64,000 nucleotides of DNA from RHKX01 sp963745755. GTDB lineage: Bacteria > Actinomycetota > Thermoleophilia > Solirubrobacterales > 70-9. This document shows positions 8,341 to 16,283 of the stretch, in pieces. The notes under the pieces were generated by a model. It did not search any database. It was not told the origin of the DNA and saw only the letters and a list, made by a program, of their open reading frames with translations. The position numbers and the translations under genes were made by a program. Numbering within the stretch: position 1 is the stretch's first letter; every line of letters begins with the position of its first letter. The stretch covers positions 1,364,001 through 1,428,000 of the forward strand of contig CAVUYP010000001.1 in NCBI GenBank assembly GCA_963745755.1, written 5' to 3'.

Positions 8341-9748
8341 ATGAGAGTCGTTTCGCTGGTCACCGGCGTGATCGCCGCGATGGTCGTCACGATCCTCGCC
8401 GCCGCGCCGCCGGCGGCGGATGCGGGGCTCACCGCGCCCTCCCCCGGCCAGGCCGACGAGCTCGGCCGCGAGGCCTACCGCTACGGGCTGCCGCTGCTCG
8501 AGTTCTCGCGGGTCCGCAAGGAGCAGACGAGCGTCGCCTGTCCCGACAGGAGCGGCAACTCGCCGGTCAACTCGTTCTCGAACGCCCGCAAGTTCCCCGA
8601 TCCCGACGACCGCACGGTCGTCGCCCCGAACACCGACACGCTCTATTCGATCGCCCACCTCGACCTCGGCCACGGCCCGATCGTGCTCAGCCACCCGAAG
8701 ATGGGCGGCCGCTACTTCAGCTTCGAGCTGCTCGACCCGTACACGAACGTGATCGGCTTCGTCGGCACCCGCGAGACCGGGCCGAAGGCCGGCCGCTTCG
8801 CGATCAGCTGGCGCGGCAAGCCGGCGAAGCGGAAGCCCGGCATCCCGATCGATCAAGTCGAAGTACCGCCGCGTCTGGGTGATCGGCAGGACGCTCGCGA
8901 CCGACCGCGCCGATCAGCGCCGGGCGCACGCGAAGATGCGCAGGTACGGGCTGTCGCGCCTGCACCGCAAGCCGCGGCGGTTCCCGGGCGACTGCGAGCC
9001 CGGCGAGCCCGGCGAGTTCCCGACGCCGACCGATGGCCGCAGCTTCATCGCCAAGCTGAACCGCAAGCTCGCCGCGAACCCGCCGCCGCGCCGCGACCGA
9101 GCGCTGCTCGAGCAGCTCGCTCCGCTCGGGATCGGCCCCGGGCTATCGCCCGAGCGGGCGGGGTTGCCGGACGACGTGCTGGCGGCGCTCTACGACGGCG
9201 TCAGCGCCGAGGCGGCCTCGTTTCCGACCGCGACCCGCCTCGACGTCCTCCAGCAGTCGCTCGCCCAGGGCGGCTGGCTGCTGCCCGCAAGCAACATCGG
9301 CGACTACGGAACCGACTACGACTTCCGGGCCCAGGTCGCGGTGATCGGGCTCGGCGCCAACACGCCCGACGAGGCGATCTATCCGACCGGGCTGGCCGAC
9401 TCGGCCGGGGCGCTGCTGAACGGCGCCAACGACTACCGGATCACGTTCGCGCCCGGCGCGGCGCCTCCGGCGAAGTACTTCTGGTCGCTGACCGTCTACG
9501 ACAGCTCCGGCTACCTGACCGCGAATCCGATCGACCGCTACTCGCTCGGGCCGAGTCATCCGCCGCTGATCGAGCGCCCGGACGGGTCGATCGTGATCGC
9601 GCTGCAGCACGACGAGCCGGCCGGCGGCGACGTCAACTGGCTGCCGACGCCAAGCGCCGGGTTCCGGCTCAACCTCCGCCTCTACGGCCCGAACCGGGCC
9701 GCCCAGCGCGGCGACTGGCGGCCGCCGCCGGTCCTCAAGCAGCCCTAG
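8341..9748 (+). pseudogene. DUF1254/DUF1214 secreted protein, one frameshift
   Basis: It begins with a signal peptide (MRVVSLVTGVIAAMVVTILA...ADAG). The DUF1254 region follows: AYRYGLPLLEFSRVRKEQ and NTDTLYSIAHLDLG, with FSFELLDPYTNVIGFVGTRE. Near 8852 the frame changes; the new frame continues sensibly as KSKYRRVWVIGRTL. It then carries the DUF1214 domain (PANSN-like PASNIGDYGTDYDFRAQ; KYFWSLTVYDSSGYL; DVNWLPTPSAGFRLNLRLYG) to the stop at 9748. With the shift repaired the product is about 468 aa, normal for the family. The biochemical role is unknown. One base inserted or missing in ATCGATC explains the break, so sequencing error is as likely as a real pseudogene. Confidence 0.82.
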
Positions 9749-9814
9749 CCACAGCCGGGCGAGCGCCGCTGCCCGCGCCGCCGCCGGACAATCCCCGCCC
9801 TCCCGCGCGTCAAT

Positions 9815-9867
9815 CCGCCGAGGTCGAGGAAACGGGCAATAGTCGCCTGGTTCCTCCACCTCGGCGG
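9815..9867. repeat. Palindromic intergenic repeat, copy 1
   Basis: The left arm CCGCCGAGGTCGAGGAAA and right arm TTCCTCCACCTCGGCGG are nearly complementary, around GGGCAATAGTCGCC. The right arm carries a mismatch against the family (CTCCACC for CTCGACC). It sits between a gene end and the start of the next gene on the same strand. Other copies are at 22246, 37882, 44750 and 62871. Confidence 0.85.
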
Positions 9868-9899
9868 GTTGGGGGAGCGTGATCGGATACAACCTCGGC

Positions 9900-10151
9900 A
9901 TGGACAACAGGAGCATCCGCGTCGTCGTCGAGACCGATCGCCACCGGATCGTCGGCGAGTTGACGCTGCCGTTCGAGGGCTACCGGAGCCGCCTCTCCGA
10001 CTACCTGAACCAGGGCGACCTGGATTTCGTCGCGCTCACGAACGCGACGGTCATCGAGCACCTGCAGTCCGGCGCCACCGACGCGACCGACCACGAGTTC
10101 ATCGCCGTCGGCACCCGCCACATCCTCTTCGCCTATCCGGACGAGGCGTAG
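9900..10151 (+). CDS. Small conserved protein (resembles DUF6812)
   Basis: The 83-aa protein starts MDNRSIRVVVETDRHRIVGE and contains LTLPFEGYRSRLSDYLNQ, DFVALTNATV and FIAVGTRHILFAYP. The pattern resembles small beta-rich actinobacterial proteins grouped as DUF6812; that match is from memory. No signal peptide or membrane segment is visible and no function is known. An in-frame ATG at 9879 lies closer to the palindrome, but the ATG at 9900 fits the family start better. The gene stands alone, between palindromic repeat copy 1 and a convergent SDR gene 10 bp away. Confidence 0.7.
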   Translation: MDNRSIRVVVETDRHRIVGELTLPFEGYRSRLSDYLNQGDLDFVALTNATVIEHLQSGATDATDHEFIAVGTRHILFAYPDEA

Positions 10152-10160
10152 CCGCCGGGG

Positions 10161-10928
10161 CTACTTCGGCGGCATCCGGATCGCGCCGTCGAGCCGGATC
10201 GTCTCGCCGTTGAGCATCGGGTTGCCGGCGATCGCCGCGACGAGGTCGGCGAACTCCTCGGGGCGGCCGAGGCGGCTCGGGAACGGGATCGACTCGCCGA
10301 GCGCCTGCCGGGCCGGCTCCGGGAGCGCGGCGAGCAGCGGCGTATCGAACAGTCCCGGAGCGATCGCCATGACGCGGATGCCGCGGCCGGCGAGGTCGCG
10401 AGCGGCCGGGAGGGTCATGCCGACGATGCCGGCCTTCGAGGCCGAGTAGGCGATCTGGCCGATCTGTCCGTCGAAGGCGGCGACCGAGGCGGTGCTGACG
10501 AACAGCCCGCGCTCGCCCTCCTCGTCGGCGTCGTTGCCGTTCATCGCCGTGGTCGCGAGCCGCATCAGGTTGAACATGCCGACGAGATTGACCTCGACGA
10601 CGTTCTTGAACAGGTCGAGTGGATGCGGGCCCTGCTTGCCGGTGACCCGCTGGGCCCAGCCGATGCCCGCGCAGCCGACCGCGATCCGCAGACCGCGGGG
10701 CGCCGCCGCGGCGAAGGTGACCGCGGCCTCGACGGCATCGGGGTCGGTCACGTTCACCTCGTGAAAGCCGGCGCGCTCACCGAGCTCGGCGACTAGCGCC
10801 TCTCCCTTCTCGCGGTTGAGGTCGGCGATGACGACGTGAGCGCCGGCGGCGTGCAGGCGCCGGGCGGTGGCCTCGCCGAGGCCCGAGGCCCCGCCGCTTA
10901 CGACCGCTCCGGCTGAGTCGATGTCCAT
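10161..10928 (-). CDS. SDR-family 3-hydroxyacyl-CoA dehydrogenase-like oxidoreductase
   Basis: The 255-aa short-chain dehydrogenase shows the Rossmann nucleotide site VSGGASGLGEATARRL with an acidic residue after beta-2 (VIADLNRE), indicating NAD(H). The catalytic Ser is in STASVAAF and the Tyr/Lys pair in YSASKAG; a late AIAPGLFDTPLLAALP loop follows. The C-terminal NPMLNGETIRLDGAIRMPPK and the region after the active site resemble type-2 3-hydroxyacyl-CoA dehydrogenases (HSD17B10 branch), which act in fatty-acid oxidation. The length is normal. The substrate is inferred from family resemblance only. Confidence 0.86.
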   Translation of the reverse strand: MDIDSAGAVVSGGASGLGEATARRLHAAGAHVVIADLNREKGEALVAELGERAGFHEVNVTDPDAVEAAVTFAAAAPRGLRIAVGCAGIGWAQRVTGKQGPHPLDLFKNVVEVNLVGMFNLMRLATTAMNGNDADEEGERGLFVSTASVAAFDGQIGQIAYSASKAGIVGMTLPAARDLAGRGIRVMAIAPGLFDTPLLAALPEPARQALGESIPFPSRLGRPEEFADLVAAIAGNPMLNGETIRLDGAIRMPPK

Positions 10929-10955
10929 CGGCTCAGCCTATGTGCTCGGGCCGGG

Positions 10956-11090
10956 CTAGACCCGTCCGCCCCTCAGCGCCGGCGCCAGCAACAGTGCGAG
11001 GCCGATCAGGATCACGACGATTCCAAGGATGTAGTTGACGAGGATCGCCAGCGCGATGCCGATGACGATCAGAAGGACTGCGAGGGGCAT
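10956..11090 (-). CDS. 44-aa single-helix membrane peptide
   Basis: The reading frame starts MPLAVLLIVIGIALAILVNY and ends with LLLAPALRGGRV. The product is almost entirely hydrophobic with a short basic tail, so it forms one or two membrane helices. AAAGG lies a few bases upstream of the ATG at 11090. Similar tiny membrane proteins are common in actinobacteria and are usually unassigned. It shares orientation with the SDR gene downstream, 27 bp apart. Confidence 0.55.
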   Translation of the reverse strand: MPLAVLLIVIGIALAILVNYILGIVVILIGLALLLAPALRGGRV

Positions 11091-11185
11091 TCAGGACCTT
11101 TCTCTCCACAGGGTCGCTTACGAAGGCCCTTCTACCCGCCCCGCCGGCTTCTACACACCGAACGGGCCGGCGCAGAGCGGTTCGG

Positions 11186-12589
11186 TCAGAGGACGCGGTC
11201 CCAGTACTCCGTTTCGGCGCGGCCGAGATCGGTCGAGGGCGGCGCGTCGGCGAAGTACTCGGCGGCGATCCTGGCCCAATCGGCCCCCGCCCGCAGGTCG
11301 GCGAGGGTGATGAAGATCAGCCCCTCCTGGCGCCGCATCAGCAGCGACGCCGGCGGCATCGTCTGCCGTTTCATCCGCTCGTAATGGGGGCTGCGCGGCG
11401 AGCTGCCTGCTTCGATCAGCCCCCGGGCATAGTCGGGGTCGAGCCGCAGGAAGCCGGGCTCGAACAGCCAGCGGGCGCCGCCATAGACCTGATCGAGCAG
11501 GTCGTCGGGCGGGAACTCGTCGGGATCGGGCAGATAGCCGAGCTCCGCCATCAGCTCGTGGACGCAGGCGGCATCGCGGCCGGCGATCGCCCGGCCGAGC
11601 GCGCGCTCGCGCTCGAGGTGCTCGGCCGGAACCCGCCTGACCATCCCGAAGTCGAGGAAGCCGACGCGGCCGTCGGGCAGCAGCAGATAGTTGCCGGGGT
11701 GCGGATCGCCGAGGATCATCAGCGTCCGCTCGCGGTCGAAGAAGAACCGGAAGACGATCTCGCCGTAGCGGTCGCGGGTCGCCTCGTCCATCTCCTTGAC
11801 GGCCTCGAAACGGGCGCCCTCGAGGTAGTCGCTGACCAGCACCCGGCGCCCCGACAACCTCGTATGGACCTTTGGGACGACGGCGAACGGGTGCCCGTGG
11901 AACGCCCGCTCGAGCGCCCGGTGGTTCTGCGCCTCGAGCTCGTAGTCGAGCTCCTCGGAGATCCGCTCGCGGATCTCGCCGCCGACGGCCTTGACGTCGA
12001 GACCGGGCGCCAGCCGCTTGACCAGCCGCAGGATCAGGTGCAGGTTGCGGAGGTCGATCTCGACCGCCTCGGCGACGCCCGGATACTGGACCTTGACGGC
12101 GACCGCGGCGCCGTCGTGGGTCGTCGCGCGGTGGACCTGGCCGATCGAGGCGGCGGCGAAGGCCTCCGGCTCGAATTCGGCGAATGCCTTGCCGATCGGC
12201 ATCCCGAGGTCCTCCTCGAGGACCCCGCGGATGTCCTCGAAGCCGAACTTCGGGGCGTTGTCGCGGAGCTGGACGAGCGCCGCCCGGAACTCCTCCTGAC
12301 CCTCCTCGGAGAGGCCGGGCAGCTCGACCGCCGAGAGCACCTGGCCGATCTTCATCGCGGCACCCTTCATCTCGCCGAGCTGTCTGGCGATCTGCACGGC
12401 GATCGCGGCGACGCGGTCGTCGGTCGCCCGCTGCGAGCGCTGCTCGTCGCGGGTCAGGTTGGCGAGCCGGGTCCCCGCCCAGCGCAGGCCCTGGCCGGCG
12501 ACCATGCCGCCGACGCCGGCCGTCCGGCCGAACCGTCCCGTCCTGATCCGCGGCGAGAGCTCCTCGCCGTCCTCGCCGTGCTCAGCCAA
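11186..12589 (-). CDS. ABC1/UbiB (AarF) family atypical kinase
   Basis: The 467-aa protein carries the ABC1 hallmarks in order: KGAAMKIGQVLS (KxGQ motif), AAASIGQVHRA (the Ala-rich loop that replaces the kinase P-loop), the lysine in VAVKVQYPG, GDPHPGNYLL and FLDFGMVRR (metal-binding DFG). The family supports isoprenoid-lipid (quinone) metabolism in many bacteria and has ATPase activity. The role in actinobacteria, which use menaquinone, is not settled. The start is TTG at 12589, overlapping the stop of the upstream DUF2236 stub by 8 bp, so the two are coupled. Confidence 0.87.
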   Translation of the reverse strand: MAEHGEDGEELSPRIRTGRFGRTAGVGGMVAGQGLRWAGTRLANLTRDEQRSQRATDDRVAAIAVQIARQLGEMKGAAMKIGQVLSAVELPGLSEEGQEEFRAALVQLRDNAPKFGFEDIRGVLEEDLGMPIGKAFAEFEPEAFAAASIGQVHRATTHDGAAVAVKVQYPGVAEAVEIDLRNLHLILRLVKRLAPGLDVKAVGGEIRERISEELDYELEAQNHRALERAFHGHPFAVVPKVHTRLSGRRVLVSDYLEGARFEAVKEMDEATRDRYGEIVFRFFFDRERTLMILGDPHPGNYLLLPDGRVGFLDFGMVRRVPAEHLERERALGRAIAGRDAACVHELMAELGYLPDPDEFPPDDLLDQVYGGARWLFEPGFLRLDPDYARGLIEAGSSPRSPHYERMKRQTMPPASLLMRRQEGLIFITLADLRAGADWARIAAEYFADAPPSTDLGRAETEYWDRVL

Positions 12590-12815
12590 CCGCGATCCTC
12601 CGCAGCCGGCCGGGCAACAGCGGCAGCACGGCCCGCTTCAGGTACTCGGCGTAGGCGTTGACGCCGAGCTCGGTCGTATGCGCGAGCGATCCCTCCACCG
12701 CGAGTGGGTGTGCAGCCTGCATGAGCAGCGCCCGCGGCCCGGCGATCATCAGGACCCGCTCCCCCTGGACACGGCGCAGCATCGAGTCCGATGCGAAATA
12801 GCCGTCCATTGCCAT
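12582..12815 (-). CDS. Short DUF2236 (MpaB-like oxygenase) remnant
   Basis: The 77-aa product begins like a DUF2236/MpaB protein (GYFASDSMLRRVQGERVL...AGPRALLMQAAHPLAVEG). After LAHTT it jumps to sequence resembling the family C-terminus (YLKRAVLPLLPGRLRRIAVG). Full-length members have about 250-400 residues, so the middle, including catalytic residues, is absent. There is no frameshift: start and stop are kept, and the stop overlaps the AarF start. It may be an in-frame deletion kept for translational coupling, or a decaying gene. Family assignment is from memory of the conserved N-terminus. Confidence 0.55.
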   Translation of the reverse strand: MAMDGYFASDSMLRRVQGERVLMIAGPRALLMQAAHPLAVEGSLAHTTELGVNAYAEYLKRAVLPLLPGRLRRIAVG

Positions 12816-12914
12816 CGGTTATAGCGACTCGCCCGCGCCGGCCCCGCGGATCGGGCCACGGCCGGCACGGCCGCAGCGCGCCCCTGCCAATGCCGACCTG
12901 ATCGCCCGGAATTT

Positions 12915-12949
12915 GTTAGGGTCACCGAAGTTAGGGTGGCCTAACACAG
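12915..12949. promoter_or_regulatory. Two IdeR/DtxR-like iron boxes in tandem
   Basis: The sequence at 12931-12949 (TTAGGGTGGCCTAACACAG) matches the 19-bp IdeR consensus TTAGGTTAGSCTAACCTAA at about 14 positions. It includes the TTAGG...CCTAA dyad. A weaker site beginning TTAGGGTCACCGAA starts 16 bp earlier at 12915. They lie 51-85 bp upstream of the lipoprotein/EfeU operon and also face the divergent DUF2236-AarF pair. IdeR with Fe(II) would repress iron uptake here. Confidence 0.6.
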
Positions 12950-12999
12950 CAGGGGCCGACCCGCAAACGACGATCCGAGCCAGGGAGAAGACCGACCAT

Positions 13000-13182
13000 A
13001 TGACCGCACCGAAGTCCATCGCCCGCCTCCTCGCGTCGCTCTGCGCGCTGGCCGGCGCATCGCTGATCGCCGCCGGCTGCGGCTCCGACGACTCCGGCGA
13101 CGAGCGCGACGCCGCCGGCGCCGAGGCGGTCGCGGCGGGCGGCGAACGGCTGCCGGCCGCGAGCGGATCGGGGCGGGCGTGA
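13000..13182 (+). CDS. 60-aa lipoprotein, possible EfeO stub
   Basis: It has a clear lipoprotein signal (ARLLASLCALAGASLIAAGC, lipobox AAGC), followed by only about 35 polar residues (GSDDSGDERDAAGAEAV...). In other bacteria the gene beside an FTR1-type permease often encodes the lipoprotein or periplasmic partner EfeO, several hundred residues long. Here nothing of the imelysin domain is left. GGGAGAAG precedes the ATG at 13000 and the stop overlaps the efeU start (GTGA). It may be a deletion remnant that keeps expression coupling, or a genuine small lipoprotein. Confidence 0.55.
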   Translation: MTAPKSIARLLASLCALAGASLIAAGCGSDDSGDERDAAGAEAVAAGGERLPAASGSGRA

Positions 13183-14192
13183 GCGCCGGGCGCAAGCGCA
13201 GCCTGGCCTGGGCGGCCGCCGCGCTGGTCGTCGCCGGCCTCGTCTATCTGATGGCGACGGCCTCGACCGGCCCGGCCGATCCGACCGAGGCCGGCGCCGG
13301 CCAGAGCCACACGACGGTCGTCTTCAACTCGGCGATCATCGTCTTCCGGGAGGGGCTCGAGGCGGTGCTGATCTTCGCGGCGGTGATCGCCAGCTTCCTG
13401 GGCGCGAACAAGCTCCGCCGCCGACCGGTCGTCGCCGGTGCCTGCGCGGCGTTCGGCGCCGCGGTGCTGACCTGGTTCGGGGCGCAGGCGGTGCTCGCCG
13501 TCGCCTCACCGCTCGGCGCCAAGCTCGAGGCGATCACCGGCTTTCTGGCGATCGTCGTCCTGCTGCTCGTCCTCAACTGGTTCGTCCACAACGTCTACTG
13601 GAGTCAGTGGATCGGCCGCCACCACCGGCGCCGCCGCGAGCTCCTCGCCGCGACCGGGATCGGCGCCACGGCCGGCCTGTTCGCGCTCGGCTTCACGAGC
13701 GTCTACCGGGAGGGATTCGAGGTGGTCCTGTTCCTGCAGACCCTGCAATTGCAGAACGGCACCGCGACGGTGCTCGAGGGCGTCGGGATCGGGCTCGCCG
13801 GGACCGCGGTCGTCGGAGTGATGATCTTCCGGCTCCACCGCAAGCTCCCCTACAAGCGGATGCTGGTCCTGACCGGCGGCCTCGTCGGCGTCGTGCTGAT
13901 GGTGATGACCGGCGGGACGGCGCTCTCCTTCCAGCAGCTCGGCTGGATCCCCACCCATCCGACCCCGTTCGAGGTCCCCGGGTGGATGGGCGCCTGGTTC
14001 GAGATCTACGGGACCTGGGAGACGCTCGGCGCCCAGCTGCTGGCCGGCGCGTTCGTGGTCGCCTCTTATCTGCTCGCCGAGCACATCAAGGTCCGCCGAC
14101 CCCAGCGGCGGGGCGCGCCGGCGGCGGCCAGGGCGACCGCCCCGCCGGCAACGGCCGCCGGGCCCCGCGGCCCCGAACTTCGTACCCGGTAG
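13179..14192 (+). CDS. efeU: FTR1-family iron permease EfeU
   Basis: The 337-aa protein has seven membrane helices and both iron-binding signatures of the FTR1 family: REGLEAVLIF in the first half and REGFEVVLFLQ in the second. It imports ferric iron across the cytoplasmic membrane, in EfeUOB systems with the help of EfeO and EfeB. An extra N-terminal hydrophobic segment (AAAALVVAGLVYLMATAS) precedes the first conserved helix. The C-terminus is a disordered Ala/Pro-rich tail. The start is GTG at 13179, overlapping the upstream lipoprotein stop. Tandem IdeR-like boxes at 12915-12949 suggest iron repression. No efeB is present here. Confidence 0.88.
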   Translation: MSAGRKRSLAWAAAALVVAGLVYLMATASTGPADPTEAGAGQSHTTVVFNSAIIVFREGLEAVLIFAAVIASFLGANKLRRRPVVAGACAAFGAAVLTWFGAQAVLAVASPLGAKLEAITGFLAIVVLLLVLNWFVHNVYWSQWIGRHHRRRRELLAATGIGATAGLFALGFTSVYREGFEVVLFLQTLQLQNGTATVLEGVGIGLAGTAVVGVMIFRLHRKLPYKRMLVLTGGLVGVVLMVMTGGTALSFQQLGWIPTHPTPFEVPGWMGAWFEIYGTWETLGAQLLAGAFVVASYLLAEHIKVRRPQRRGAPAAARATAPPATAAGPRGPELRTR

Positions 14193-14213
14193 GGGTCGGC
14201 GACGCTTGAGCGA

Positions 14214-14236
14214 AGGGCCCTCCCCCGGTGGGCCCT
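14214..14236. terminator. Hairpin between convergent genes
   Basis: AGGGCCC and GGGCCCT form a perfect 7-bp stem around a 9-nt loop, between the ends of efeU and the convergent secreted-protein gene. No U-tract follows on either side. The position suits a bidirectional terminator. Confidence 0.45.
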
Positions 14237-14273
14237 CCGCCCGCCCCCGAAGCGCCAAGCGGCGCCGGGCCGG

Positions 14274-14894
14274 TCAGCCGACCTTGCTGATCCGGAACGA
14301 GTAGTCGGCGTTCTTGCGCTGGAACTTCTGCTTCGCCTTGATCAGCTTCCAGCCCTTCGGCAGCTTGTTGCCGGGCGCGCTGAGGAACTGCTTGAAGTAG
14401 TTCGAGGCGCTCTGGCAGGCCATCTGCTTGACCCGGATCTGGTACTTGCCGGCCGGGATCGAGAGGTTGTTGATCTTGTCGTTGTGGAGGACCTGGAAGG
14501 TGCCCGGGCAGTTGCCGGTGGAGCCGCCACCGCCGCCACCGCCGCCACCGCCGACGCGCTTGATCCGGAAGGCGATGTTCTGCTTCTTGTTCTTGAACTT
14601 CTGCTTCGCCTTGATCAGCGACCAGCCCTTCGGAAGCTTGTTCTGGTCGGCGGCGAGGAACTGCTTGAAGTAGTCGGAGGCGCTCTGACAGCTCATCCGC
14701 TTGACGGTGACCTGGTACCTGCCGGCCGGGACCGAGAGGTTGTCGATCTTGTCGTTGTGGAGAACGCGGAAGGTGCCCGGGCACTTCTGCCCGACGCCCG
14801 CCGACGCGCTACCGGCGCTCAGCGCCGCGAGGAGCGCGACTGCCGCGAATGCGGCGGCGAAACGCGCTCCGTATCTGGTCATGGATCCGTCCAT
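14274..14894 (-). CDS. Secreted protein made of two tandem copies of a ~78-aa domain joined by poly-Gly
   Basis: The 206-aa protein has a signal peptide (FAAAFAAVALLAALSAGSASA). Two near-identical domains follow, each running from CPGTF(R/Q)VLHNDKI to FRI(K/S)(R/K)VG. Each has two Cys and the string YFKQFL...NKLPKGW; roughly three quarters of positions agree. Ten or more glycines in a row join them. Each domain probably folds alone with one disulphide. The start ATG at 14894 follows AAGGAG with 8-nt spacing. I recognise no family. It may bind a cell-surface or extracellular ligand, but that is speculation. Confidence 0.7.
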   Translation of the reverse strand: MDGSMTRYGARFAAAFAAVALLAALSAGSASAGVGQKCPGTFRVLHNDKIDNLSVPAGRYQVTVKRMSCQSASDYFKQFLAADQNKLPKGWSLIKAKQKFKNKKQNIAFRIKRVGGGGGGGGGGSTGNCPGTFQVLHNDKINNLSIPAGKYQIRVKQMACQSASNYFKQFLSAPGNKLPKGWKLIKAKQKFQRKNADYSFRISKVG

Positions 14895-15002
14895 CAGATG
14901 CTCTCCTTGGGGTGTGCAGGGATTTCGGCCGGCTCGTGCCGATCGGCGGACTAAGGTAGCGCTCCGGCAGGCGGCCCGCGCCGATCCCGGCAGTCGGCCG
15001 GC

Positions 15003-16283
15003 TCAGCCTCGTGATCCATGCGCCAAGCTCGGGGCGCCGAGGCCGCGACGCCGCCTCGAGCCGCCCGGGAGCAGCATCGATATCAGCCCGGCCGCGATCA
15101 CGAATGCCGCCGAGGCCCAGAGGCAGGCGGTCAGCCCGTACAACTGGTAGAGCAGACCGGACAGGACGGTCCCCAGCAGTCGGCCGCCGGCATTGGCCAT
15201 GTAGTAGAAGCCGACGTTCATCGCCACCCGGTCGCTCTCGGCGTAGGAAAGGATCAGGTAGGAGTGAACGGCGGAGTTGAAGGCGAAGATGACCCCGAAG
15301 ACGATCAGGCCCGCGACCAGGACCGTCGTCGGGTCGAAATCGGCGCCGAGCGCCAGCGCGATCGCCGCCGGAAACGCAGCCATCACGAAGGCAAGCCGGG
15401 TCGCCGTCCGTCCGTCGGGCTCGCGACCTTCGCCGGTGACCTCGCGCCGGATCAGCCGTGGTGCCGAGGCCTGGACGATCCCGTAGCCGATCACCCAGAT
15501 CGCCAGGAACGTGCCGACCCCCCAGAAGCTCCAGCCGAGAACCGTCCGCAGGTAGACGGGCAGACCGACGACGAACCAGACGTCGCGGGACGCGAACAAG
15601 AAGATCCTCGCAGCGGCGAGCACGTTGACGGCGCGGTTGTTGGAGAACATGTGGCGAAACCGCGCTTTCGCATCGGTGCTGCCGAGCCCGCCTTCCATCA
15701 GAATCGCGGTCGCGACCAGGGCGGTGGCCACCATCGCTGCGAGGATCAGCATCGCCGTCTGGAAGCTCGTCAGCGTCAACAGCAGGCCGCCGAGGAAGAA
15801 GCCGACGCCCTTGAGGGCGTTCTTCGATCCGGTGAGGATCGCGACCCAGCGGTAGAGCGCCGATTCCGACCCCTCGGGAACGACGAGCTTGACCGCGCTC
15901 TTCGAGCTCATCTTCGTCAGGTCCTTGGCGATGCCGGAGAGCGCCTGCGCTCCCATCACGTAGGGAACGACCAGCCACGCCTCCGGTGCGAGGCCCAGCA
16001 TCGAGAGGGCGACGATCTGCACGCCCAGCCCCATGAACAGGGTCGACTTGAGCCCGAATCGGGCGGCCAGCCAGCCGCCGACGAGGTTGGTGACGATCCC
16101 GAAGAACTCATAGAAGAGGAAGAGCGAAGCGACTTCGAACGGCGTGTAGCCGAGCTCGTAGAAGTAGAAGAGGACGAGGATCCGGCTCGCCCCGTCGGCG
16201 AGCGTGTCGGTCCAGTAGGCGGCGGTCACGAGGACGTAGTTGCGGAGATCGCCGCGTCCCGTCGGCTCTTGCTTCGGGTCCAT
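15003..16283 (-). CDS. arsJ: ArsJ-like MFS exporter of arseno-3-phosphoglycerate
   Basis: The 426-aa major facilitator protein has 12 predicted helices. Its N-terminus (LRNYVLVTAAYWTDTLADGASRILVLF) and the segment KDLTKMSSKSAVKLVVP are characteristic of ArsJ. In known systems GAPDH makes 1-arseno-3-phosphoglycerate from arsenate and glyceraldehyde-3-phosphate, and ArsJ exports this unstable compound, giving arsenate resistance. The gene follows the GAPDH gene directly (TGATG, 1-nt overlap), the arrangement reported for arsJ loci. The ATG at 16283 is used; an in-frame ATG upstream at 16349 lies inside the GAPDH gene. Confidence 0.9.
   Translation of the reverse strand: MDPKQEPTGRGDLRNYVLVTAAYWTDTLADGASRILVLFYFYELGYTPFEVASLFLFYEFFGIVTNLVGGWLAARFGLKSTLFMGLGVQIVALSMLGLAPEAWLVVPYVMGAQALSGIAKDLTKMSSKSAVKLVVPEGSESALYRWVAILTGSKNALKGVGFFLGGLLLTLTSFQTAMLILAAMVATALVATAILMEGGLGSTDAKARFRHMFSNNRAVNVLAAARIFLFASRDVWFVVGLPVYLRTVLGWSFWGVGTFLAIWVIGYGIVQASAPRLIRREVTGEGREPDGRTATRLAFVMAAFPAAIALALGADFDPTTVLVAGLIVFGVIFAFNSAVHSYLILSYAESDRVAMNVGFYYMANAGGRLLGTVLSGLLYQLYGLTACLWASAAFVIAAGLISMLLPGGSRRRRGLGAPSLAHGSRG

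Noticed and set aside
8341..9748. Two separate genes at 8341 and 8879
   Set aside because: The first frame ends the DUF1254 domain mid-fold and the second continues it without gap (KSKYRRVWVIGRTL), so this is one gene with a shift.
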